A stretch of 64,000 nucleotides of DNA from JASHSH01 sp036490215. GTDB lineage: Bacteria; Pseudomonadota; Alphaproteobacteria; Rhodospirillales; Magnetospirillaceae. Within the stretch, counting starts at the first letter, position 1. The number at the start of each line of letters is the position of its first letter. Below, one piece after another: positions 8,253 through 16,818 of this stretch. The notes below the pieces were generated by a model. That model made no database searches and was not told where the DNA came from. It saw only the letters and a program-made list of their open reading frames with translations. Made by a program: the position numbers and the translations under genes. The DNA lies in the NCBI GenBank assembly GCA_036490215.1, contig DASXEH010000002.1, positions 4,895-68,894 on the forward strand, given 5' to 3'.

Positions 8253-9427
8253 ACTGGCCGCCGTTCGAAGGTAAGGAAGTCCCATGTCGGGAAATCGCGC
8301 GTGAAGGCCCGCAACGCCGCCGCCTCGGCCGGCACGGCCTCTCCGCCGGGATGCCGGAACTCGACCAGGGCAAAGCCGGCCTTGGCCATCGTCGCCATCA
8401 CGCGATCGAGTGTCGGCGCGACACTGTAGACCGGGCTGCGGTATTCGGACGCCACCACCATCGGCGCTTCCGCGGTTCCCAACCGGCAGCCCAGCCAGAA
8501 GATCGGATTCGGTTCGCACATATGGAGCCGCCCGCCCGGCCGCAACACATGGGCCAGCGCCTTCATCGTCGCCAGCGCGCCCGTCTCAGACTCGTCGCCA
8601 TCGAGCAGCAGCACGATATCGCTCATATAGACGCGGTCGAAACTGGCAGCCTCCATCGCGCGGATTGCATCGAGACTGGCCTTCGGATCGGCCGGCGCCG
8701 TGAAGCGGCAGTCGCCTCGATTGTTGGCCTCGGCCATGCGGATCAGATTGGCGTCGGTATCGGTGCCCAGCACCGATGCGCCCAGCGCGGCAAACTTCCG
8801 CGCGTAATAGCCGTTACCGCACGCGAAATCGAGGACGCGCGTTCCCTTGACGGGCTCGGCAGCGAAATAGCGATCGAAAAAGGTTTCCTGGATCCACTTG
8901 TAGGGACCCGGCTTCAACTGCAGCCCATCCGGCGTGAATTTCGAATCATGCCACCAGCGCCATTTATCGCGCAATCGCAGCACCACGGCCAGATGCTGCC
9001 CCGTGCGCTGATGGAAGGTGCCGAGATGATTGCGATCGAGGATCGAATCAAGCGCGGCCAGGAATTGCTTATAGTCGCCGCCATCATTGGCGCAGAGCAT
9101 CCACTGGCGATGCAGCAAGGCGACCAGATCGGCGCCCGCCGCAGCATTCCCCTGCCGGCTCGCAAACCGGCTGGGATCGGACCAAAGCCCATAGGTGAAA
9201 TCGAAGGCGCTGCGATCGAAACCCTGCGCACCGTTCAGTGCCGCAGCCCATTCGGCAACGGTCGCGCCGTCGCCATGCTCGGCCACGACCTTCATCGCCG
9301 TGGCATCGAGCTCGACATGAGTATGGGTGCGCGGATTGGTGACGACCCAGGCACCATCGGCCCGGCGCAGGACGGCATCGGGGCACAGCTTCAGCCATGT
9401 CGTATCTGCTGCCGGCTCGGCTGCCAT
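8249..9427 (-). CDS. SAM-dependent methyltransferase with PqqD-like N-terminal domain
   Basis: 392 residues. The C-terminal half is a class I methyltransferase: motif I VLDFACGNGYY at 198-208, the acidic loop GTDTD after the second strand, then DRVYMSDIVLLL and LRPGGRLHMCEPNP. Residues 11-66 (CPDAVLRRADGAWVVTNP, then HGDGATVAEWAAALNG) resemble PqqD-type winged-helix domains, which bind peptides in RiPP and PQQ pathways. About 100 residues of unassigned helical linker lie between them. It overlaps the AAC(3)-like gene and is 9 bases from the aminotransferase gene. The methyltransferase fold is firm; the PqqD-like assignment is tentative. Confidence 0.78.
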   Translation of the reverse strand: MAAEPAADTTWLKLCPDAVLRRADGAWVVTNPRTHTHVELDATAMKVVAEHGDGATVAEWAAALNGAQGFDRSAFDFTYGLWSDPSRFASRQGNAAAGADLVALLHRQWMLCANDGGDYKQFLAALDSILDRNHLGTFHQRTGQHLAVVLRLRDKWRWWHDSKFTPDGLQLKPGPYKWIQETFFDRYFAAEPVKGTRVLDFACGNGYYARKFAALGASVLGTDTDANLIRMAEANNRGDCRFTAPADPKASLDAIRAMEAASFDRVYMSDIVLLLDGDESETGALATMKALAHVLRPGGRLHMCEPNPIFWLGCRLGTAEAPMVVASEYRSPVYSVAPTLDRVMATMAKAGFALVEFRHPGGEAVPAEAAALRAFTRDFPTWDFLTFERRPV

Positions 9428-9436
9428 GGCGAAGGC

Positions 9437-10675
9437 TTACGCGTCTTTGAGGGTCGGAAGATTGAGGCGCTTGAACTCGGCGCGGACATACTCGCTGTCG
9501 AAGCCCGAGTCGAGCGTAGCACGCAGGGCCTGCAGCGCCTGATCGATACGCTCTTCCGTTTCCGTGCCGATCGACATGCGCAGGAAGCGCTCGGTGCTGG
9601 CGCCATAGGCGCTGCCCGGCACCAGGGCGACGTCCTTGTCGAGCAGCATATACATGGCCAGGTCGAAGGCGTCGCCGGTGAAGGGCGCCGTATCGATGAA
9701 GAAATAGAAGGTCGAGCCGCCCGGCAGATGGCGAATGCCAAGTTCCTTCATGCGATGCGCGATGCGGTCGCGCTTTTCCACCACCGCACGCACCTGCGGC
9801 AGCGTCACCGCCAGGATATCGTCGAAATAGGCGATCAGATATTGCAGCAGGATCGTCGGTGCGCAGGTGATGATGTGCTGGTTGAGCTTGAGAAGCTGCG
9901 CGATGAAACGCGGCGCGGCAATCGCATAACCAACGCGCCAGCCCGACATGCCCATGTTCTTCGAGAGCGAATTCACCGCGATGATGCCGTCGAGATCGGG
10001 CGAGAGCCGCGCGGCGGTGACGAAGCTGCCGTCCAGCACGAAGTCGCTATAAGCCTCGTCGACCAGCAGATAGATGCCACGGCTGCGGCACTGCTGGTAG
10101 AGGTCGAGCAGTTCTTCGCGACTGTAGAGGCGTCCCGCCGGGTTGTTCGGGTTGTTGATGATCATCATCCGCGTGCGCGGCGTGAAGTGGCGATGGAACT
10201 CGCTCACCGGCACCGAGAATGGGATGAAATTGACCTCGCCGCCGCACAGCCGCGCCTGCTCCTGATAGGAGACCCAGGCCGGCTCGTGGATGACGACATC
10301 GTCGCCCACATCCAGCACGGCCTGCATGCACATGAAGATGATCGGCTTCGAGCCTGCCGAGATGATGATGTGCTTCTTGCCGTCGATATCCGAGCCGTAC
10401 TGCTTGTTATAGAAGCCGGCGATCTTGTTGCGCAGGTCGGGCAGGCCCTGGCTGTCGGAGTAGTGATAGCCGCGCTCGAAATCCAGCTTCTCAAAGGAGA
10501 AGCGCGGGATCGAGAAGAACGCTTCGCCCAGGGAAAGCGCGATGATGTCGCGCTGGCGGCGGCGCAGATCGTAGACCAGCTGGTTGATATAGACCGACAG
10601 CGCCTGCGGGATGTGCTTCACCCGATCGCTGATCGGCATCACGGGCAGTTGGGTCTGGGCCATTGTATCGCTCAT
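9437..10675 (-). CDS. PLP-dependent aminotransferase, class I/II fold
   Basis: 412 residues with a full fold-type I set: the GYHYSDSQGLPDLR substrate region, NNPNNPAG at 174-181, VDEAYSDF at 205-212 with Asp206 binding the pyridine nitrogen, and the Schiff-base lysine K239 in NSLSKNMGMSGWRVGY. Arg247 is the expected carboxylate-binding residue. The overall pattern is closest to aspartate/aromatic-type aminotransferases. It overlaps the AMP-ligase stop by 4 bp. It could make the amino acid or amino ketone building block for this operon; the substrate is unknown. Confidence 0.9.
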   Translation of the reverse strand: MSDTMAQTQLPVMPISDRVKHIPQALSVYINQLVYDLRRRQRDIIALSLGEAFFSIPRFSFEKLDFERGYHYSDSQGLPDLRNKIAGFYNKQYGSDIDGKKHIIISAGSKPIIFMCMQAVLDVGDDVVIHEPAWVSYQEQARLCGGEVNFIPFSVPVSEFHRHFTPRTRMMIINNPNNPAGRLYSREELLDLYQQCRSRGIYLLVDEAYSDFVLDGSFVTAARLSPDLDGIIAVNSLSKNMGMSGWRVGYAIAAPRFIAQLLKLNQHIITCAPTILLQYLIAYFDDILAVTLPQVRAVVEKRDRIAHRMKELGIRHLPGGSTFYFFIDTAPFTGDAFDLAMYMLLDKDVALVPGSAYGASTERFLRMSIGTETEERIDQALQALRATLDSGFDSEYVRAEFKRLNLPTLKDA

Positions 10676-12219
10676 GACGAAGCCGCAGCGGTGATCTCGG
10701 CGGCCAGAGCATGCTTCATGATCTTGCCGCTGCGCGTGCGCGGGAATTCACGGTGAAGCTGGATGCGTTCGGGCCATTTGTGGCGCGCGAGCCCGTCCTG
10801 CACCCAGCCGCGGATTTCGGCGAGCGCGCTGCTTTCCGCCGCCGCGTCGCCGGTGTCGTTGTTCAGCCGCACGAACAGGATATAGCTCTCGCCGAAGAAC
10901 GGATGGGCGCAGGGCACCGCAACCGCTTCCTGAACGTCAGGATGGGCCGCGGCCAGATGCTCGACCTCGGGCAGCAGGATGAGATAACCGCCCTTCTTGA
11001 CGATATCCTTGGTGCGGCCGGTGATGACCAACTGCCCCTGCTCGAACTTGCCAAGATCGCCGGTACGCAAGAAACCTTCTACATCGAGCGTGGCGTCGAC
11101 CTTGCCGCCTTCGGTCATGTAGCCCAGCATCATGAAGGGCGACTTGACCGCAATCTCGCTCGAATCGGTGGCGCGGCCATCATCGTCGCGCTCCACCGGC
11201 AGCAGCTTCATCTGGATATAAGGCAGAATCGCGCCCGTGCCGCTTTCGACGCGTTGAGTCGTTGCCACTTCGCTGGTCAGGAAGGTGGTTTCGCTCAGCG
11301 CGAAATTCTCCAGCATCTCGATGCCGAAGAGGTCGCGGAACTTGGTCTTCTCGGCGAGGCGGATCGGCGCCGTGCCGAGGAAGCAGATCTTGATCGGTGG
11401 GGTGCGCTTGGGCTTGCCCGCGCGATCGGCCAGCGAGGTGAGGCCGCGCACGATCGCCGGCACCATCCACAGCGAGTCGATATCGAAGCGAACCACCGTG
11501 TCCCAGAAGCTCAGCATGGTCTTGCCGGAGAAGGCCTCGCCGATGACAAAACTGCCGCCGGTGACCAGCGGGATCAGGCAGAGGTTGAACAGCCCACCGA
11601 GATAGGACATCGGCAGATAGTTCCAGAAACGGCAGCGCGCGCCGATCAACCCATGGAAATCCATGAAGGCGTGACCTGACGACCATAGCCGGTCGCCATC
11701 GATCAGGATCGCCTTGGCGGCACCGGTCGAACCGCTTGTCGTGATGATCAGTTGTCCCGCGCCCGGCTTGCTCTTCGGCTTGTCGGCCGGAATCCAGGAG
11801 AGATCGGTGCCGGTCTCGATGCGGCGGATCGGCACGGTCAGTAGAGCGAGTTGCTGCACCACACGATTGGGCACCGGATCGGCGATCAGAATGAACTGCG
11901 CGCCGGTGAGATTGGCGGCCGAGGTGATCTCGGCGGCACTGGCCGTGCACGGCAGCGGCGCAAAGCGCAGGCCGCCCTTGAGGCAGGCGAGAAACACGAG
12001 CGCCGTCTCGACGGCATTCGGCATCAGCGCCAGCAGCGTGCTGCCTTTGCCCAAGCCGAGCCCATTGATATAGGCCAGCATGCGATCGATCAGATCGTCG
12101 AAAGCGCCGTAGCTTAGTATGGTGCTATTCTCATCGACGCAAGCCGGTGCTTCGGGATCGCGCGCGACCAGCGCCTCGAAATCGGCCAAGAACGAACGGA
12201 TGGGCGCGTCGCTCAGCAT
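10672..12219 (-). CDS. AMP-forming acyl/aminoacyl ligase (ANL superfamily)
   Basis: 515 residues with the adenylation core: P-loop-like TTSGSTGAAK at 160-169, FLRTGDLGKFEQG, and the C-terminal RTRSGK motif with the catalytic lysine K499. The size and single adenylation domain fit a stand-alone ligase that activates a carboxylic acid as its adenylate and passes it to CoA or a carrier protein. With an ACP three genes downstream, loading of that ACP is the simplest reading (inference). It overlaps the neighbours on both sides (7 bp upstream, 4 bp downstream). Confidence 0.9.
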   Translation of the reverse strand: MLSDAPIRSFLADFEALVARDPEAPACVDENSTILSYGAFDDLIDRMLAYINGLGLGKGSTLLALMPNAVETALVFLACLKGGLRFAPLPCTASAAEITSAANLTGAQFILIADPVPNRVVQQLALLTVPIRRIETGTDLSWIPADKPKSKPGAGQLIITTSGSTGAAKAILIDGDRLWSSGHAFMDFHGLIGARCRFWNYLPMSYLGGLFNLCLIPLVTGGSFVIGEAFSGKTMLSFWDTVVRFDIDSLWMVPAIVRGLTSLADRAGKPKRTPPIKICFLGTAPIRLAEKTKFRDLFGIEMLENFALSETTFLTSEVATTQRVESGTGAILPYIQMKLLPVERDDDGRATDSSEIAVKSPFMMLGYMTEGGKVDATLDVEGFLRTGDLGKFEQGQLVITGRTKDIVKKGGYLILLPEVEHLAAAHPDVQEAVAVPCAHPFFGESYILFVRLNNDTGDAAAESSALAEIRGWVQDGLARHKWPERIQLHREFPRTRSGKIMKHALAAEITAAASS

Positions 12220-13196
12220 AGTTCGCCATCGCGCATCAGGGTGACGCCGTCGACAACCAAGGTCGGCTTGCGCATAACGAAATCAAGGTGGAAGTCGACT
12301 TCGTTCTTACCGCCCACGGTGTGGTTGGCGCCGAAGCCGAAATGAATGCAGCCCAGCGTGCCTTCGTCGGTCAGCATGGCGCCGGTGAGTTTGGCCAGCG
12401 GATTGAGGCCGATGCCGCATTCGGCCAACACGCGACGCTTCGAACCGATCGGCCCGAAGATGCCTTCCATGATGTCGGCATTGGCGCGGCGCGCATTCTG
12501 GATCACGACGACCTTGCCGGCGACGATATCGAGGATCATCGGCGTGTCGAGCAAACCGAATTCGCCGCAGGTGATCGAACCATCGATCACGGCGCGACCT
12601 TCAGCGCTGGTTTCGATCGGCGAGACATTCGCTTCGATATCGGGCGGCGAACCGAGATCGCCGGGACGTTCGACGAAGCCGGGGCAATAGTTCCCGATGC
12701 GGTCCTCGGCGCTCATGCGGATATCGGTGCCAGCGGCCGTGGTCACGTGGATGGTCTTGGCATGGGTCAACGCGTCGGCGATGCGGCGCACCACCGGCGC
12801 CTGCGCGCGGTAATCGAAGCGCAGGCACGGATCGTGGAGCAGGCCCCAATCGTAGTCGGGCATGCTCAGGAACCGCGCACCGGCCTTGCCGGCCTCGATC
12901 CGCGCGCGGCTGTGGGCCAGCGAATAGCGGCACAGGCTGATGATCAGACTCGCGTCGCACATCGCGGCAGCAGCGGCAGCCGATGGCTCTTCGCCATGGC
13001 GCGTCTGGCCGGTGATCTCGATCAGTTGAGCGTGAGCAGCGATGGCGGTTGCTTGGACGCGGAATGCCTCGGCCAGATCATGGGTCACCGGATCGCAGAG
13101 GATCAGCACCCGATCATGGGCGGCAAGGCTACCGCAATTGGTCAGCAGGTGACGGATCGTCACCAATTGTTCGTCTTTGGCTGCCATCACATTCAT
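12213..13196 (-). CDS. Aminopeptidase M29 / NicX-like metalloenzyme, first gene of operon
   Basis: 327 residues from the ATG at 13196, preceded by a weak AGGTG; the longer frame to 13283 adds low-quality residues. The C-terminal half contains the family's metal-binding stretches: AECGIGLNP, TLGCIHFGFGANHTVGG and NEVDFHLDFVMRKPTLVVDG. Relatives include M29 aminopeptidases and the ring-cleaving 2,5-dihydroxypyridine dioxygenase NicX, so the fold supports either hydrolysis or oxygenation. It is the first gene of the eight-gene operon and divergent from the ATP-grasp operon; the promoter must lie in 13197-13460. Confidence 0.75.
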   Translation of the reverse strand: MNVMAAKDEQLVTIRHLLTNCGSLAAHDRVLILCDPVTHDLAEAFRVQATAIAAHAQLIEITGQTRHGEEPSAAAAAAMCDASLIISLCRYSLAHSRARIEAGKAGARFLSMPDYDWGLLHDPCLRFDYRAQAPVVRRIADALTHAKTIHVTTAAGTDIRMSAEDRIGNYCPGFVERPGDLGSPPDIEANVSPIETSAEGRAVIDGSITCGEFGLLDTPMILDIVAGKVVVIQNARRANADIMEGIFGPIGSKRRVLAECGIGLNPLAKLTGAMLTDEGTLGCIHFGFGANHTVGGKNEVDFHLDFVMRKPTLVVDGVTLMRDGELC

Positions 13197-13413
13197 AGGC
13201 CGCACCTGTTTGTGGTTACGCCTACAATAGAATTTGGCCGGTAAATGAGGGGTTAACCCTGGGTTTCCAAGGTAGATCGCCATCCTCTGCCCTGCCCAGC
13301 GATTAAGCTTCCTAAACCCCAGATTTGCCGATAATGCTTAATCATTGAGCAGAAAAGGCAGGCCGGGGCCACGAAAAATGGGGATTTGCCCCGGAATTCT
13401 CGCCGGTTACGGT

Positions 13414-13429
13414 TGGCACACGGGTTGCC
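13414..13429 (+). promoter_or_regulatory. Sigma-54 (RpoN) -24/-12 promoter
   Basis: TGGCACACGGGTTGCC matches the sigma-54 consensus TGGCAC-R-N4-TTGCW at every fixed position except the last W, with exactly ten bases between the invariant GG and GC. Transcription would begin near 13440, about 20 bases before the ATP-grasp start codon. Such promoters need an AAA+ activator such as NtrC; no clear activator site was identified upstream. Confidence 0.8.
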
Positions 13430-13460
13430 TCTAGTGTCGTAAAGGCGTGATGTAGGGTCG

Positions 13461-14885
13461 ATGTCGGGGAACGGTTTTTTCGATGAGATGCATGGCCGGG
13501 ACGGTAGGGTGCGGGCACCCTATTCCGGTATCGCTCGCTGGCTCAAGGATACGCCCGGCGCGACCTTCGAGGCCAAACGGCAACAAGCCGATCTGCTGTT
13601 CCAGCGCCTCGGCATCACCTTTGCGGTCTATGGCAGCACGGCCGGCACCGAGCGCCTGATCCCCTTCGACATCGTTCCGCGCATTCTGTCCGGGTCCGAA
13701 TGGCGCAAGCTCGAGACGGGCCTGTTCCAGCGGGTGCGTGCGCTAAACATGTTCCTGCACGACATCTATCACGGCCAGGAGATCATCAAGGCCGGCGTAA
13801 TCCCGTCGTCGCAGATCATCCGCAATGCGCTCTACCGGCCCGAGATGAAAGATCTCGACGTGCCCGCCAATGTCTATGTCCATATCGCCGGCATCGACAT
13901 CGTGCGCGTGGCCGAGGGCGAGTTCTATGTGCTCGAAGACAATCTGCGCACGCCGTCGGGCGTCTCCTACATGCTGGAGAACCGCTCGGTGATGATGCGG
14001 TTGTTCCCCGCGCTGTTCCACGACAACCGCGTCGCGCCGGTGGCCCACTACCCAGCCGAGTTGCTGCGCCGCCTGCGTTCCGTGGCCCCGCCGATGGCCG
14101 ACTCCAACCCGACCGTCGCGGTGATGACACCCGGCCCCTATAACAGCGCCTATTTCGAACACGCCTTCCTGGCCGAGGAAATGGGTGTCGAACTGGTGGA
14201 AGGCAAAGATCTGTTCGTGCGTGGCGACGCGGTGTGGATGCGCACCACCGAGGGCCCGCGCAAGGTCGATATCATCTATCGCCGCCTCGACGATCACTGC
14301 CTCGACCCGCTGGCCTTCGATCCGGATTGCACGCTGGGCGTTCCAGGTCTGCTCTCGGTCTACCGCAATGGCGGCGTGACTCTGGCCAACGCCGTCGGCA
14401 CCGGCGTCGCCGATGATAAATCGACCTATCTGTTCGTGCCCGAGATCATCCGCTTCTATCTCGGCGAGGAACCGATCCTCAACAACGTGCCCACCTATCG
14501 CTGCGACCGCGAATCCGACCGCGCCTATGTGCTCGAGCATATCCACGAGCTGGTGGTGAAGGAAACGCAAGGCTCGGGCGGCTACGGCATGCTGGTCGGC
14601 CCCAAGGGCACCAAGGCCGATCACGAGAAGTTCCGCGCGCTGATCCAAGCCGATCCCGAAGGTTATATCGCCCAACCCACACTCGCTTTGTCCACCTGCC
14701 CCACTTTCGTCGATGAAGGCGTGGCGCCGCGGCATATCGATCTGCGGCCCTTCGTGCTGACCGGCAAGGACGGGATGGCGGTGGTGCCGGGCGGACTGAC
14801 GCGCGTGGCGCTGACCAGCGGTTCGCTCGTGGTCAATTCGTCGCAGGGCGGCGGCACCAAAGACACCTGGGTGCTGGAGGACTGA
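13461..14885 (+). CDS. Circularly permuted ATP-grasp protein (DUF404/DUF407 type)
   Basis: A 474-residue cytoplasmic protein. Family landmarks include the N-terminal RVRALNMFLHDIYHGQEI region, VYVHIAGIDIVRVAEGEFYVLEDNLRTPSG, LVEGKDLFVRGDAVWMRT and the ATP-binding tail ETQGSGGYGMLVGP with DLRPFVLTG near the end. Circularly permuted ATP-grasp proteins next to alpha-E and transglutaminase genes are predicted to ligate and cleave amide bonds in a peptide-like tag or storage system; no substrate is proven. The gene overlaps the next by one base (TGATG) and follows a sigma-54 promoter, so nitrogen limitation may control it. Confidence 0.9.
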   Translation: MSGNGFFDEMHGRDGRVRAPYSGIARWLKDTPGATFEAKRQQADLLFQRLGITFAVYGSTAGTERLIPFDIVPRILSGSEWRKLETGLFQRVRALNMFLHDIYHGQEIIKAGVIPSSQIIRNALYRPEMKDLDVPANVYVHIAGIDIVRVAEGEFYVLEDNLRTPSGVSYMLENRSVMMRLFPALFHDNRVAPVAHYPAELLRRLRSVAPPMADSNPTVAVMTPGPYNSAYFEHAFLAEEMGVELVEGKDLFVRGDAVWMRTTEGPRKVDIIYRRLDDHCLDPLAFDPDCTLGVPGLLSVYRNGGVTLANAVGTGVADDKSTYLFVPEIIRFYLGEEPILNNVPTYRCDRESDRAYVLEHIHELVVKETQGSGGYGMLVGPKGTKADHEKFRALIQADPEGYIAQPTLALSTCPTFVDEGVAPRHIDLRPFVLTGKDGMAVVPGGLTRVALTSGSLVVNSSQGGGTKDTWVLED

Positions 14886-15835
14886 TGCTCTCAAGCACCG
14901 CCGAAAGCCTCTACTGGATGGGCCGCTATATCGAGCGGGCCGAGAACGTCGCGCGCATCATCGATGTCAGCCACCGCCTCGAGGCGCAGGGCCGCATGCA
15001 TGGCGGGACCGAGTCCGAATGGAGCGCCGTCCTCAAGATACTGACCGCCGAGGCCCAGTTCAGCGAGCGGTATCCGCATGCCGATCAGGAGAGCGTGACC
15101 GCCTTCGTCACCATCGACCAGAAGAACCCGTCCTCGATCTGGAATTGCGTCTATGCGGCGCGCGAGAACGCCCGCGCGTTGCGTGCCACGATCTCTTCCG
15201 AGCTTTGGGAATGCGTCAACTCGACTTGGCTCGGCCTGCGCGATCTCGATATGGCCGGGCTGCAGGCGCGCGGCGCGCGCGAATTCTTCGACTGGGTCAA
15301 GGAGCGTTCGCATCAGTTCCGCGGCGTCGCCCATGGCACGATGCTCCACAACGAGGCCTTCGCCTTCAACCGCATCGGCACCTTCATCGAGCGCGCCGAC
15401 AACACGTCGCGTCTGCTCGACACCAAATATCAGTTACTGGCGGCGAATACCGGCGAGGGCGCCAATGCCGATCCGGCCACCAGCTACTATGAATGGGGCG
15501 CGGTGTTGCGCGCGGTCAGCGCGTTCCGCGCCTATCATCAGGTCTACAAGGACGTGATCACGTCGGAGCGTGTGGCCGAAATGCTTGTGCTGCGCGCCGA
15601 TATGCCGCGCTCGCTGCGATTCTGCTTCGACAACGTGACCAGCCATCTTGAAAGCCTGAGCGGCGGACGCCAACTCGAATGTGAGCGCCTGGCCGGCGAA
15701 TTCCGCGCGCGGCTGCGCTACGGCCGCATGGAGCGCATTCTCGAGACGGGGTTGCACGACTTCCTGGAAGAAGCGTCGAGCCGCATTGCCTCGATCGCGA
15801 TCCAACTCTCCAAAGATTTCTTGATGACGGTGTAG
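14885..15835 (+). CDS. Alpha-E domain protein (DUF403)
   Basis: A 316-residue, almost entirely helical protein. It begins MLSSTAESLYWMGRYIERAENVARI, the signature of the alpha-E family, which contributes conserved Glu and Arg residues thought to form an active site. It is the invariant partner of the preceding ATP-grasp protein. Start and stop interlock with the neighbours: a one-base overlap upstream, and the downstream Shine-Dalgarno AGGAGG begins inside its stop codon region. No signal peptide or membrane segment is visible. The biochemical role is unproven. Confidence 0.9.
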   Translation: MLSSTAESLYWMGRYIERAENVARIIDVSHRLEAQGRMHGGTESEWSAVLKILTAEAQFSERYPHADQESVTAFVTIDQKNPSSIWNCVYAARENARALRATISSELWECVNSTWLGLRDLDMAGLQARGAREFFDWVKERSHQFRGVAHGTMLHNEAFAFNRIGTFIERADNTSRLLDTKYQLLAANTGEGANADPATSYYEWGAVLRAVSAFRAYHQVYKDVITSERVAEMLVLRADMPRSLRFCFDNVTSHLESLSGGRQLECERLAGEFRARLRYGRMERILETGLHDFLEEASSRIASIAIQLSKDFLMTV

Positions 15836-15844
15836 GAGGTGCCC

Positions 15845-16696
15845 ATGCGCGTCGCCATCAGCCACGAAACGGTCTACCGCTATGCCAGCCCGGCCGAGTA
15901 TTCGATCCAATATCTGCGCATGACGCCGCTCTCGGGCATCCAGCAGCGCGTGCTGAACTGGAAGCTCTTCGCGCCCGCGCCGCTGGTGCCCTGGACCGAC
16001 GCTTTCGGCAATTCGACCCATGTCCTGGTGATGGACCGCGCCCATGACGAGATCCGCGTTCAGGCGGTCGGCGAGGTCGAGATCGCCGATGGCGGCAAGC
16101 CCCTGCTCTCCGATGGCGAGCCGCACGCGCCCGAGCTCTTTCTGCGCGAGACCAAGCTGACCGAAGCCGACAAGCAGGTGCGCGAGTTCGCGCAGAAATT
16201 CCTGTCGGGCTTCAAGACCAATCCCGGCGCGGGCCTCGAAGGGTTGATGACCGGCATCCGCAATACGATCGACTACAAGCCGGGCGCGACCCATGTGGCA
16301 ACCTCGGCCAGCCAGGCGCTCACCGCCGGCGCCGGCGTCTGCCAGGACCACGCCCATCTGTTCGTCTCGTGCTGCCGCGCCCTGGGCGTTCCGGCCCGCT
16401 ATGTCAGCGGCTATCTCTGCACCGACGCGGTGGGCGATGCCAATATGGCCAGCCATGCCTGGGCCGAGGCCTGGGTCGACGGTTCGGGCTGGCTGAGCTA
16501 CGACGTGGCCAACCGTATGTCCAACGCCAAGGCCCATGTCCGTGTGGCGGTGGGTTTGGACTATCTCGATGCGGCCCCGGTTCGAGGCATCCGCAAAGGC
16601 GGCCATGGTGAAGAGCTGGATGTCGAGGTCCTGGTCGGTGATGCCCGCCAAGCCAAGGCCGACTTAGAAAAGCTCAAAAAAGCGCAACAACAATAA
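15845..16696 (+). CDS. Transglutaminase-like cysteine peptidase-fold protein
   Basis: 283 residues from the ATG at 15845. A GTG six bases earlier is in frame, but AGGAGG at 15834-15839 sits five bases before this ATG, which decides the start. The N-terminal beta domain (RVAISHETVYRYASPAEYS) is typical of the bacterial transglutaminase N family. The catalytic triad is present: Cys in GVCQDHAHLFVSCCRALG, His in SHAWAEAWVDG and Asp in WLSYDVANR. It is the last gene of the three-gene operon and probably makes or breaks an amide bond opposite to the ATP-grasp ligase (inference). Confidence 0.9.
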   Translation: MRVAISHETVYRYASPAEYSIQYLRMTPLSGIQQRVLNWKLFAPAPLVPWTDAFGNSTHVLVMDRAHDEIRVQAVGEVEIADGGKPLLSDGEPHAPELFLRETKLTEADKQVREFAQKFLSGFKTNPGAGLEGLMTGIRNTIDYKPGATHVATSASQALTAGAGVCQDHAHLFVSCCRALGVPARYVSGYLCTDAVGDANMASHAWAEAWVDGSGWLSYDVANRMSNAKAHVRVAVGLDYLDAAPVRGIRKGGHGEELDVEVLVGDARQAKADLEKLKKAQQQ

Positions 16697-16714
16697 ACTG
16701 AACCAATCCGGTAG

Positions 16715-16743
16715 TTGCCCGGGGCAGTCTCCGCTAGGATAGC
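16715..16743 (+). promoter_or_regulatory. Candidate promoter of first hybrid kinase
   Basis: TTGCCC, a 17-base spacer and GATAGC form a plausible housekeeping promoter about 75 bases before the kinase start. The -10 lies in CGCTAGGATAG (16732-16742), which recurs exactly at 21077-21087 before the paralogous second kinase. The -35 equivalent of the second copy is poor. Confidence 0.4.
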
Positions 16744-16818
16744 CGCGGGAGATAAGCTGTCCGGGTGCTGGCGTCGTCTTGGGGAAGACGGTGAATCCAG
16801 ACCCCATCGGGGGCGTCT

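Noticed and set aside
8351..10756. 801-codon plus-strand open frame antisense to the methyltransferase and aminotransferase genes
   Set aside because: Its protein is rich in His, Arg, Gln and Ala without domains; it mirrors the codon bias of the real minus-strand genes, which have complete motifs.
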